The translations under genes and the position numbers were made by a program. A model generated the notes under the pieces. The model saw only the letters and a list, made by a program, of their open reading frames with translations, was not told the DNA's origin and ran no database searches. Of a DNA stretch of 64,000 bases, positions 38,012 through 49,119 are shown piece after piece. Each line of letters opens with the position of its first letter. The stretch's first letter is position 1. The stretch comes from Gyrodactylus bullatarudis. Taxonomy: Eukaryota; Platyhelminthes; Monogenea; Gyrodactylidea; Gyrodactylidae. The stretch spans positions 62,001 through 126,000 of the forward strand of contig SSNU01000061.1 in assembly GCA_012064415.1 (NCBI GenBank), written 5' to 3'.

Positions 38012-39125
38012 TTATTAACTATCAAACTTTTTTCCATTTTTCATGATTTGCTAATTGCCGTAATAATACAGCAAATGTTGTACTGTAATCGATTCTTTAC
38101 TAAAGAAGAATCTTTAGCTAGGATGAACTTTTCTATTGCTGATTTCAAATTCGATTTTATCTTATTGTTATTACCCATATTAAAATCCATGATAATTTTC
38201 TCAATATGGTAGTCCTCGTTTTATTGTTAAAGTCATCTTCAGATTCTAACTTTGACATGGAAAAATGCAGTTTCATCTTACATTGCATAATACCAATGTA
38301 GAGATTCCTGGCTATGGTGTATTGATGAGTCCTCGTCTTCATCTGCCACCCTAAGTTGAATATTATACTGACTCTCCTATGGAATTGACACTTGCTCATC
38401 CGAATTCTGACATCTAAAGGTACAAGAAGACAATCTCCATCAAGTTAGAGTTCATATAATTATAGTTATTACCAGGGACCACACTTTGCTAGCAGGTTTA
38501 ATGTCTAAAAATATTTTTATCTTGTTATGCATATGAATAAAGTTCAAGGAGTTTTAATGGGTTATTGATAGCGGAAGACCATCATCCGTTAAAGATTTGA
38601 TTTTAATACCCCTCATGAAAATTATTTCCTCAAACAAGAATGTTGCGGATTTTTATCTAAAAACTTATAATTTCTGTAACAACATTTTCTTTACAAGAGA
38701 AGGAATTTTCTGAGGCAAATTCCATGTTTGAAGAGCATGTTTTTTTTCATTTTTAGGTATTTCATAAAGTAGAAAACTTTGTAAAGATCTTATTCTAATG
38801 GCCGGTATGAGTCCTCACCATGATTCATTCACCTAATTTGTCGAATAGGCAGGTAATTTTTGTTTTATTGTTGAGGAAATAAATTTCTCCTCCTCGTGAA
38901 GCTAACCCATGCTAATCAAATTCCTTTGAATAATTCGTTATTTAAGATTTCAAAAATTTTATCTTGCTAAATGGAAAAAACAGAATTCAGGATTCTTCTT
39001 TGTAAAAGTAAGCATTTTTCCCGGCCTTTCTCTTAAAAAATAAATTTTGATGCTTTATTTCAGACGGGTCAGGCTCATTTTTATGTTATTAGTAATAACT
39101 TAGCAGTTATTATCACAGTCATTTT
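38012..39125. other. Long intergenic region after the kinase
   Basis: No supported gene. Around 38265-38405 a plus-strand frame gives a run with no stop (starting HGKMQFHLTLHNTNVEIPGY), followed by a second run after one stop. These could be fossil coding sequence but match no family I recognise. Confidence 0.45.
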
Positions 39126-39467
39126 ATGAAATTAGTGGATATTTTTCAATATCAGAAGAGACGATCACAAATTACGCTAGGATATCCTATTAATACTGAA
39201 AAAGTCTCCACTAAAGATCTTCATAATAATGGGAAAATAGCAAAGCAATTCAAACCATTAAATTTTCTTTCAGATGGAAGAACCAAACGATCAAAATCTC
39301 TAGTTTCATGTCATCGACCAATGAATGAATCGATGAAAAATAATTTGAAACCCATTATCAATAATGAGTACAAAGTAATGAGAGGGGGAAAAGACATTTT
39401 CAAGAATTCCTTGAATAGTTTGTCAAGAAATCATTCCATCATGAACACCCAATATAAAGATTTCTGA
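39126..39467 (+). CDS. Hypothetical small basic protein or last exon
   Basis: An open frame of 113 codons begins at an ATG and encodes a hydrophilic, Lys/Asn/Ser-rich protein (MKLVDIFQYQKRRSQ...). It has no membrane segment and no known domain. An AATAAA-type signal lies about 140 bases after the stop (near 39605), and pyrimidine-rich AG sites lie just upstream, so it could be a terminal exon rather than a complete gene. No homologous family was recognised. It is longer than expected by chance in DNA this A+T-rich, which is the main support. Confidence 0.35.
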   Translation: MKLVDIFQYQKRRSQITLGYPINTEKVSTKDLHNNGKIAKQFKPLNFLSDGRTKRSKSLVSCHRPMNESMKNNLKPIINNEYKVMRGGKDIFKNSLNSLSRNHSIMNTQYKDF

Positions 39468-39746
39468 AACTCAATCTAAAGATTTCTAATTTTGTTTAGC
39501 ATTTGAAAAAAACAGTATTTCCACATGTTTCGTATGGAGAATCTTGACCGAGAAGGAGGATAGAAACTTGATACATTCCCAGAGTAAACTAAAGTTTATT
39601 TGTTTAATAAATTATTGTTGTTGTTCTTAAGTTAATCCCTCCTCTTCTCTCTGAATTTGTTTATAGGAATATTTTCGAATAGATGTAAAAAATATAATCG
39701 AATTTCCTTGGATATTGGATGTTAATTAGTAACAGTTACTCAATAG

Positions 39747-40324
39747 AATCATCTCAACCTAATTGACACGAAGATGAGTATTCACTTTTTTTACAAAAAA
39801 CTCAATATTTCTCTTCGGAAAGACAGGAAATAAATTATTTTCCGAAAAAATTCAATCTGACCAAAATTATGCCGTCTTTCGAATTTCGAAAATGCACCAA
39901 ATTTCCATTTTTTCTACTTTCAAATCCAAAGTTTTTATCGATTTCAAAGATTTGAAGCAGTTAAATGCAAATATTCGAGACCAACATTGGACGAAGAATT
40001 CGATTATCACGAAGGGGGATAATCCAAAATTTTAAAGTTTAACTTTTTCTTAAAAAACAGTAGATTTCTCTCTACCTCCACGGTCCAATTCGAATTCTTC
40101 GTCTAATGTTGGTCTCGAACATCTGCATTTAACTGCCTCAAATCTTTGAAATCGATATAAATTTTGGATTCAAAAGTTGAAAAAGTTTTTTCTCCAACTT
40201 ATTGGCTTATTTTATTATGGAATTCGAAAAATAATTTTTTCCCTGGCTTTCTGAAGAGAAATATTGAGTTTTTTGTAAAAAAAGTGAATACTCATCTTCA
40301 TGTCAATTAAGTTTAGATGGATTT
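39747..40324. repeat. Fold-back element with long diverged inverted arms
   Basis: The left arm (about 39747-40002) is complementary to the right arm (about 40091-40324), around a spacer of about 88 bases. The outer 60 bases match almost perfectly (GATGAGTATTCACTTTTTTT on the left and its complement on the right). The inner part also matches well, with a stretch of small insertions or deletions between them. The organisation is that of a non-autonomous fold-back or MITE-type element, older than the hairpin at 12.6 kb. Confidence 0.85.
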
Positions 40325-41160
40325 AAGCTATTCAAAAAAGTTAAGAATCTCGTTGTGAAAAACTGGATGTTTCATTAAACTATCAACTATTTTATGGATA
40401 TGCATGACTGATTTAAATTTCATCATAAAAGCAGGCTTACTTGAAGTTTTGGTCTTGAGTTATCAATTTTATCAAAAACTCCTCAGAAATCACCCAGGTC
40501 AAGTTTTGAATTGACGATTTCTGATTGATTCTTTATGTTTTCACCCAGTTCCATACCCAAGAAATATTAATTACCCTGCTTTTCGTCTGTAAATGGTATA
40601 GATTGTTATTGAAAATTTTCTCCAGTGTCTGAGAATGAATAATCCCAATAGAATAATTAATTTTCATTCATGGTTAAATGTTATTTTAACACCTGCAATT
40701 AGGTCTATGATAGATTGGTAATAAATTCTTTAGTATAAGCTAAAGTTCAATTATCCTCGTGTAAATACAATACAGAATACAGAATAGAATACAGTGGTGG
40801 TTATCAAATTTCCCTTTTTGTGAACATACATTCTTAGATTAAAAATTCGCCCTGTATTTCTACGTTACTTATTATTATCATTATTATTGACATATTGCAG
40901 TGTTAACCGAATTTACATTTCCCAAAGAAATAGTCTTACAGGCATAGTGTGCAATACATACATTGTATGTGCTAGGTAGAGAGGGGATCTAAAATACACA
41001 TTGTGTTCAGTATTCCCGTGGAATACACACTGTGAAATAAATTTACGTGTGCATCTGTTATCAACCAATAAAAATTGATACGCTTTAGAAATTTCTCCTG
41101 CAATTTGTTAAATAAATAAAACATTTGGAATTTTTATGCATTTGGGAAAATCTTTTCTTG
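40325..41160. other. Upstream region of the bHLH gene
   Basis: Non-coding. It includes a short microrepeat (ACAGAATACAGAATAGAATACAG, near 40770-40797) and, at about 40940-41040, two near copies of ATACACA(T/C)TGTG plus the palindrome ACATACATTGTATGT. This is a plausible cis-regulatory block, but function is inference. Confidence 0.4.
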
Positions 41161-42042
41161 ATGATTGCTGGATGTCTAGCTCCAATGTTAACTCAGAATG
41201 GAAAAAGAAGAGGAAGAAAACCGGGACTCAATTCAACATTAGCACAACGGTCTGCGGCCAACGCCAGGGAAAGATCTCGAATGAGAGTTTTATCAAGCGC
41301 ATTCATTGAGCTGAAGGGAGCTTTGCCGTGGGTTCCCAAGGATACAAAACTTTCAAAGTTGGACACACTTAAACTTGCTGCTGGCTATATAGCTTATTTG
41401 AAGAGGCTTTTGGATTCTGGTGAAATTGACTATATTGATTTCACTGATAGTAACATTATCAAGAAAATAGATGAACAAGACAATCAAGATTTTATAAAGA
41501 TTATCAACATTCAAGGAAATAAATTCAACCTTAACATTGCAAATGAACTTGAATTAGACTCAGAAGATTGTCCAGAGTTAGAAGAGAGCAGGGAAAAGAG
41601 TAGTAGTGGCTTTCCAAATAATCAGACAGAAATCTTTTCCTCAGTTTCCTCCTTTTATGATATGCCTTCTTCTTCATCAAATGATTTTTATATTTATAAT
41701 TCCATAGAAAATTCCAAGACAACAATGATCAAGGATCACAGTGATCATTTTCCCATGAATGAACTAAAAAGATCTGATTCAAATCATCATTTTGTAAGTA
41801 TTACTTACAAGTATTCAACAAGTTTCTAAAAATTTCTAATCTTTCCTTTTCACTAGAGCAAAGAAGTTCAATTTCCATTGAATAGTAATTCCCTTGATAG
41901 TTCCTCATCATCGATAGCTATAGAACTAGTCCTACCAGACTCAGCATGGAATAATTCCACATCATATACGAGAGATTATCCTATTGATTTTTATTCGGAG
42001 CCAAACTCTTTAGTGGATCCAAGTCGGTTGTGTCAGAACTAG
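41161..42042 (+). CDS. bHLH transcription factor of the TCF21/musculin (MSC) type
   Basis: This class binds E-boxes as heterodimers with E proteins and specifies mesodermal or muscle cell types in animals. The first in-frame ATG is at 41161; the frame is open upstream but has no other ATG. Exons are 41161-41793 and 41857-42042, with a 63-bp intron. The bHLH domain covers about residues 28-82: basic region [19 protein letters not shown], helix 1, loop [15 protein letters not shown], helix 2 [12 protein letters not shown]. The loop and basic region fit TCF21/MSC/TCF23 better than PTF1A, Twist or NeuroD. The rest is Ser/Asp/Asn-rich with no other domain, as usual for the family. Class assignment is firm; orthology to a single member is not decided. 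Confidence 0.85.
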
Positions 42043-42870
42043 ACATTGAAATTTTATTGATTTTAAATTCTAATAAATGTATATCTACTATTAAAAGGTT
42101 TTTTGATGAACCTTCCAGAATACTTTTTTGTGTGTTTAAGAAGTTGATTTTGTCACAGTAACTGAAATTCAATTGATTTATTAATTTTCATGGTAGAAAT
42201 AAATATAAATTGTTGCACTTAATAACCAATATTCGGAACGTTAAATTCCAACAATTCTCACTTTTTTGAGACTTTTTTTTGATAACATGACCATCTACTA
42301 TAAAGTAATTTCGTCAACTTAATTATTTATTTTTAAACTAATAGATTTTGAAAAGCTAAACATGAACACTCTATTTCTATTTCCACATTAGATATGACTC
42401 AAGTCCATTTTAATCAGTAGATAAAGACTATTTTTTGTACGATAACCATTTTGTCTCGACAAAGTTCATTCTAATAAATCTTTCTTTATTTGAATAACAC
42501 TAAAATCCGGTGCTAACTTCGTATAATCCAAATTATTATAGAATATGTTACGCATTTCATCGTGAATTTTTTTGAGTTAAATCGATTCATGGCTGTACAT
42601 TCAAATGAAAAAATTCTTCTGAATGCAATAATTTTACATACATCAAGATGCATAAACATATTTGAATGGATATAATGGGTTTGAATAAAAATTATCCTTA
42701 ATCATGGCCAGGATTAGCTTTTACCTTTTTTTCCAATGAATCATCAATTTAGAGCCTAAACTTTAGACCTTTTATGTATGGCTTTTTGTTTTAATATTTC
42801 TACGATCCTTTTAGTCCAGATTGCTATTCATTCTCAATTTAAATAAAATCAGGGTTCAAATACAATTTAA
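42043..42870. other. Intergenic region downstream of the bHLH gene
   Basis: A+T-rich DNA without supported genes. I see nothing distinct in it until the inverted-repeat element that begins at 42871. Confidence 0.5.
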
Positions 42871-43085
42871 CCCTTTCGGTGCCGATGGACATATATGTCA
42901 ATTTTCCAATTTTTTGAATCTTCATAACTCTACCAGTTTGATAGGTTTCTGGATCAATTAAAGTTTAAATTGAAGCCCACAATATGAACTTGCATTAGTA
43001 ATATTTTTGGCCAAATAACTTGGCATCTTCATAGGAAAATTTTGGTTTTTATAAAAATTGTGAAAAAGTCTCGGCACCGAAAGGG
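42871..43085. mobile_element. piggyBac-like MITE (215 bp)
   Basis: Perfect 15-bp terminal inverted repeats, CCCTTTCGGTGCCGA at 42871-42885 and its complement at 43071-43085. The left flank is TTAA, the piggyBac target; the right flank is TAAT, which one T deletion would produce from TTAA. The element has no coding capacity. The CCC-starting repeat and TTAA target are typical of piggyBac-class MITEs. Confidence 0.8.
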
Positions 43086-43309
43086 TAATACAGGTGTACG
43101 TGAACGTCTTTTTTAACCTAAATATTTATACCCCTATAGAACTTGGCAGTATCATACAAGTTGCATGTACAAAATCAGACCCATCACAAATCACTCGTGT
43201 TAAGAGTATCAATTTTCCCCCTTCTATCATCATCATAATTTTAGTTTTAATGCAACTCAAAACAGACACGAAACTTTCGACTATACCATATTTACATATA
43301 TAAACCTAT

Positions 43310-43888
43310 TTGGCTCCTCATCTCAAAATATTTAAAAGGGAGTCAAATTTCTCAATGTTGACAATGGTAACCTCTAAACCCCTACGCTTAATTTTATACA
43401 AACAAATGATCGTACCTACATTTGACTATGTATCCGGACTGATAAGGAATATAACCCGTAAAGTTAGTGATGAACTTGAGAAAATTCGGCCTTGTTTCGA
43501 CCCTTTCTCTTACCGTATCCTGCTAGCTAAGGCTCAACTCTTTCCTCTCTGGACTCGCAGAATTGCCTTCTCTATTTCTCTCCAGATTCAATGCAAAGAA
43601 CTCTCGCCATCCCTATACCTTACTAGGAATAAATTGAAGTTCACTTGCTTTCTCAACATCACTCTTGTCCTGAAGACCAGTTTCAACATTGACATCTACT
43701 CCCTCTCGGGTTTGCGAATTCTTTACATGCTAGTTCCACCATCATCAGATATAAACTCGAATTATTTTATTTTAAACCATATCAATAACCAAGTTTCGTA
43801 TTTGTATAAATTTTATTTTTACCTCGAGATTCTACTAAATAAATTAAGTTTTCTATCAAAAAAACCTATTCATTTGACTCCGTACTGA
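43310..43888 (+). mobile_element. Degenerate non-LTR (LINE) reverse transcriptase C-terminal fragment
   Basis: The frame contains LRLILYKQMIVPTFDYVSGL and, further on, AQLFPLWTRRIAF. These resemble the post-RT region of LINE ORF2 proteins (a ...Y..PHLDYG... motif, then a segment with RRIAFS). The same tail occurs in the LINE copy at 57-59 kb and inside the transposon at 51.4 kb. No upstream RT core is present, so this is a 5'-truncated relic. Confidence 0.65.
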
Positions 43889-45198
43889 GTAAAGTATTCT
43901 TTATATATAAATATTAAATTTTTTCCAGAAAATAATTAATGAAGACTAAAAGAATTTGGGTAATCTCAATTTTTTTCAAGTTTGTAGGGGGATATCTCTT
44001 AACTTAATTCTAAATCTTGATTGTGGATGCTCAAGGGTGGATGCCTTTAAGATGGCCTCTTTAGTTTCTGGTTTTGTGGACTGGGGAACGATTTGACGCT
44101 GTATTTAAAATCCCAGATGCGGCAATCTTTTTTCGCCATATGGGATAGATTGATGCTTTAAGAAGACTGTATCTATAACTCACGACTGAAACGGGAATCG
44201 ATACTATCGAGTCGATAGTAAGATATGTTTCATCAACTTTATTAGCACCATCTTGGTTCGTATACTTTCAACCAACTTTTTTATATATATAAGATTTTTA
44301 TTTGAAAAAGTTAGTAAAATAGTTATGATTATCTGGTACATAAATTGAAATAATAGGAATTATCTGGGAGATCTTTAGGTTTATAAAAACTTCAAAATTA
44401 AGTTGAAATCTGTGCATTAAAAATACAATATTGATTTCATAAAATCAGTATTGATTGAATACTATTCAAAGAGATCACTATAAATTTCAGAAATGAGTTT
44501 CCGTGAGATATTTTTATGGATTCGAAGTTAAGACTTTGGAAGAAGATATGTTCTATTTGATGTCTTGATGTTCTGACCTCACCCCTACTCAAAGTATTTA
44601 TTTTTTCTGACTTGGAATGAATTTTTAAAAATATGCATCTGTATTATCCACTGAATATTCAACAAGCCGGACTAGTTAGTAGTGTTGAGTTTCATGAGAG
44701 TTTCTAACTTTCCCGAAAATATAAATTAAACTTTCTACGCGATGAATCTGGAGCTTTTCTATTATTTAGCCCATTCTATTCATAATAATCGAATGTTTTA
44801 GATGAATTTAAAGTTTCAAAATTTTACTAGTTTTTTTCATTATAACTCCATGAAAACATTTTTGGTTTTGTCATGGATAATTATCGACAAAACAAATTTA
44901 GTAAACAAACTAAATTTCAGGTCCGAAATCATTTATTCAAACGTACTGAGTAGTACACACTGAGGAAGATTGAGGTTGATCTAACAGGAATACAAATATA
45001 TGCAATGCAAATTTATAGACAGAATACATGTTAAATCAATTAGTTAGAAAATTTTTTTGCAAGTTTTTTTTAATTGACAAAGAAATTAAATTTTAGGATC
45101 CATCCAATAAAGCCAGTTGAATGGTACTTTTATGATATTGAATATGATTTGAAAATTCAGTTTGTGTACAGAAGTGCAAAAGTGATTTGTAAATGATA
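43889..45198. other. Intergenic region before the FUBP-like gene
   Basis: A+T-rich, without genes, RNA genes or clear repeats that I can support. Confidence 0.5.
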
Positions 45199-46938
45199 CT
45201 AAATATTATTTTCATTTAAACCATCATGCCTTTGTCCTGGTTGGGCAGCATTTGCAGAATTGGAATTAGAGTTATTTTGCCATTGTTGTGGCTGTTGTTG
45301 CTGCTGTTGCCACTGCCACTGTTGCCATTGATGCCATTGAGCATAGTCCACCTTATTAAAGAGAATTAGTTCTTATTTTCACCGGATAATTTTAATAAAC
45401 ATACTTGATTAGCACCTGGCTGAGCTGCAGTTGTAGCAGCATTTGCAGAATAACCGGCAGTTGCAGCTGCCTGAGGACCTAAACTTTGTTGAGGAGCGCC
45501 TGGCGCAGCTTGTGCTCCTGCCAAAGCAGCCTGATTATATGCTTGTGCTTGTTGCTGAGCTTGACGTTGAATTGCTTCTGCTTGGTCGTGCATACCCAAT
45601 CTACGATAGTATTCAATCCAAGCAGCTGAGTAGTCTGGTTGCCCAGTATATGGGTTATAACTAGGTGGAGGCACACTACCCCCGTAAGCGGCGTTTGGAT
45701 CTTGAAAATAATTAAATTAAATTTTTGAGAAGGGTATCTTCTGCTTTATTCATGTCAGTCAGCTTTGTGGTTTGTCAGAGTGAACCAGATTATGTGCTGA
45801 CGATTCACTTACCTTGAGCATATCCAAAATAGTTATTTGTTATAGTTGCAGCCGGTTTTGTCACCGGAATACCGGCGCGGTCAGATATCATTCTTTACAT
45901 TCACAAATAGACGAATATGGTTAACAGACATCAGATATTGATATGAAAACAATGAAAAATGCCAAAAATGATTCAATTAAAAGGCGATTAATTATGAATA
46001 GAAAATAACTGACCTGATAGCTTGGTCAATTTCATTATGACCACCTCGGATGTTGAATATTTTGATAGATGGATCGGAAAGAACCTCTTTTGATATTTCA
46101 ACATGAGCTCCACTCATTCGACAAATTTCTTTGATAGATTCACCACTTTTACCAATAATAAGCCCAGCCTTTTCAGCAGGAACAGCATATCTCGTAGTTT
46201 CCTGACCATCATTAGGTTTACGAGGCTATAAATAAATTCAATAGGACTTACATCTCTTGAGTTAATGAGTTCATTAACTATCTGCTTGACTCTTTCAACT
46301 TTAGAACGTTCCCCAGATATTTTTAGAGGTTTATCTTCTAAAGTTGCGACATTAGTCTGTTGGATGAGCACCATCTTAACGCCATGTTCTTCTTGAAGGT
46401 TCTTTATTGTTTCTCCGTTTCTCCCAATGACTAGTCCAGCTTTATTACCGGGGACACGAATTTCAACATTGATGAATGATTCATTAGGATTAGAAATAGT
46501 GTTTATTTGGTTCATGGGATTAACGTTAGTTCTCTCAGCACGACCAATGATGCTTTGAATCATATCTTTGGCAGTTTCGATTTCATGAGGAGTTCCGATA
46601 AGAGTTATAGCTCTTTCTTGTTTTCCGCCTTCAGGAGATATTTGTACTTTACAGTGGGAATCATTTTGTAAATTGGATATTTGCAGACCTTGTTTTCCAA
46701 TGACTAAGTACAAAATTACATGAATTAACTTACTCAAGCCAACATACTTATCAGGAATAGACCAATGAAGAGTCTGGGTTGTGCAACCATTTTGTTGGGC
46801 GGGAATGTTAGCAGATAAGCCTATTTTTTGATTGAGACGGGCAGCAGCCTCGTTGGCGACTGCAACAGCGGATTTTTCGTTCATGAGTTGTCTTTTTTCT
46901 TGAGAATATACTTCGTTGTCTTCAGCAACACGTTTCAT
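45199..46938 (-). CDS. FUBP/KHSRP/Psi-type KH-domain RNA- and DNA-binding protein
   Basis: Proteins of this family bind single-stranded DNA or AU-rich RNA and act in transcription, splicing and mRNA decay. Three KH domains have intact GxxG loops: IIGKQG, VIGRNG and IIGKSG. A 30-bp intron splits the first KH domain, a 26-bp intron follows the second, and a longer intron (about 130 bp) follows the third. The C-terminal part is Gln/Ala/Pro-rich and contains the family tyrosine motif PDYSAAWIEYYRRLG, then a WQQWQWQQQQQQ run, ending at the stop 45199-45201. The start is the ATG at 46938 (MKRVAEDNEVYSQEK). FUBP proteins normally have four KH domains; only three are visible, so one is lost or unrecognisable. 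It lies downstream of, and in the same direction as, the unrecognised gene at 47.5-48.8 kb. Confidence 0.88.
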
Positions 46939-47512
46939 AACATAGAAACTGATAAAAAGCTAGTACACTGTTTCTACTATACGTAATAGACTAGCTTGTG
47001 ATATAGATAAATTTTACTTAAGGACTACAATGATTAAAAATAAAACATGGAGTCGCACAATTGACCGCCAATAATTTACTTGAACTAAAACATTAATCTG
47101 CTAGCATAATTAAATTTAACTTTTAATAAATGGGTTTTGAGTAAATTCAATTTAAACCTCTAATCAACTTTATTATATTAAGTTAATATTATCAAGAATA
47201 TATTATTAACAATAATACAGTTTCAATATAAACTGTATGCCTATGCTTTGACACATGCCTATTAGAAACATGATATTTGTTGGGTTAATGATTTATTCAG
47301 AGGTACTTAAGATCTCAAATTCTCAGATTGAAACTCAATTCCTGCATATTTATTCTAAATGAGGATTCCTGATTTACGAAAGGTGTTCACAAGTTATGTT
47401 TCACAATTAACGATAAATTTAGTATTTTTAACTAACGATTTAACAAAAAAATTAAAAGCCTTTCAATAGTATTATTTTTAATATTTATTAAATTTGTATG
47501 TAAAAGAATAGT
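46939..47512. other. Upstream region of the FUBP-like gene
   Basis: Non-coding DNA between two minus-strand genes. It probably includes the FUBP-like promoter and 5' UTR; nothing else seen. Confidence 0.5.
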
Positions 47513-48811
47513 TCAAGAAATTCCCACTATTAATTTTTTCCGCATAAAATTAAGTATTTTGATCTTAGTTTGAGCTTTTATAATAACAGTACAGAAACGT
47601 GAGTAGGGTATCAGAATTTTTCTATCAGGAATTTCGATGAATACACATGGATCATGCTTAGCTGTTTTTTCTGGAAAATTTAAAATTGCGATTCTGTTGA
47701 TTTTATTGATGAGATCAATTTGAGCATTAGAATCAAAATCACTATATGTTAGTGCGCTGTTCGATTTTTCCATTGACATAATCTGTTTTGTTTCATAAGT
47801 TCCATCTTTGAATGGAACCATTTTGATAAAATCTATTGGCATAACAAAGTTCTTAGTCCTATCGCAATTTGAATTGTAAATTGTGTAATCTTTCGGAAAA
47901 TTATAGTTGTCTCCTTGTGATTCTAGAAATTTTAGAATATGAGTAAATTTACCCAAATCATTCGCAAGATTAATTTTTTTGCATTGTTGTTTGAGTATTT
48001 TACGGAATTCTATCTCCCGATCGTTCGGGAAGCGTTTCGCTGTAGTTGAGGTCAGATTTCTCAAACCAATGGAAGAGGAATTAAGGGTTCTATCATGAAC
48101 TTGGATCATAATATAATGATGAAATACCTTTTGTTGTGATTATGTTATCAGTAATATTTCGAAAAGAAAAAAGTATTGAAAAATACTCCATTGAGATTTG
48201 TCTAGTAATATCCTTAAATTTTAGTCCATTTTGATCCGAGAATTGTCTTAAGCTAGTTTCAAATAGTCTAGAATAATGCTCTATTTTAGATGCAAAGGTT
48301 TTCTAGAATTGATGATAAGATGAGATTTACTTGATTCTGAATTCCGTAATAATCAATATCGATAGGTTTAACTTTCTTCATGGAAATTTCCCAGTCTAAA
48401 ATTGTTAATTGATCAAAAATCTAATTCACTTATACTTCTATCCAAAATCGGAGAGGAGGATCGATATTCAATGGAATTGTTATCGGAGGAAACATTAGAC
48501 GACGAATCTTCAATTTTCTGTGAATCATAACTAAAATCCGAATCTAAAATAAATTTTTCATCAAAATTACCTCCTCGCAAGCCCAAATAACTCTCTGGAG
48601 ACGAATTTTGGAATTCATAAGTATCTGATGGAGATCTGGGCTTAGAAATAGGAGTGGAGTTTTTAATTTCTTGATTGAAATAATGTTTAAAAGATTTACT
48701 TTGCAATTTTTCAAAGAGATTTGATTGAAAAATAGTCTTGGTCTTTTTAGCAGCTGGTTCTAATGGTTCAGGAGAATTTGCTAAAGTTGATTTATTTAAT
48801 TTTACTTTCAA
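47513..48811 (-). CDS. Unrecognised protein built from four exons with tiny introns
   Basis: I do not recognise the family. Four exons join in frame only if three tiny introns are removed: 48396-48429 (34 bp), 48303-48330 (28) and 48100-48127 (28). The reading runs from the ATG at 48811 to the stop at 47513, about 415 residues. The first part (about 125 residues) is Ser/Asp-rich with basic patches and is probably disordered. The middle has IDIDYYGIQNQ followed by a helical segment. The C-terminal part holds PIDFIKMVPF and CVFIEIPDRKILIPYS, a pattern of strands rather than coil. No membrane segment or signal peptide. Without the introns, it looks like two separate open frames, which is probably an artefact. 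Confidence 0.6.
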
Positions 48812-49119
48812 ATAATAAATTGTTTGATGAATGTTCTAGAGATCGTTTTTTCGTACAATTATCAATTTCTGAATTTAGAATTTTATCTTACTTTTCAATC
48901 GTTGAAAAAGTCCAAGACTTTTAAAAGAATCTCTAGGCATCTAAATACAGTCTTTAAATATCAAATTTAATATCTATAATTTTCCAAGGTTATTAAGAAA
49001 GGAATGACATTATTAATTAATAACGGTTTTAATTTGTAATAAGATTTTATTTAAACAAAATCTATAATAAAACAAAAACCAACAAGGTTGTTTTTTTAGA
49101 CTACTAAAATGGTCAAGGA

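Noticed and set aside
38157..38399. Minus-strand open frame of 80 codons in the region after the kinase.
   Set aside because: No motif, no splice partners; likely chance.
47513..48811. Two independent small genes, 47513-48109 and 48413-48811.
   Set aside because: Phase-consistent mini-introns connect them and fill the intervening sequence with one open frame.
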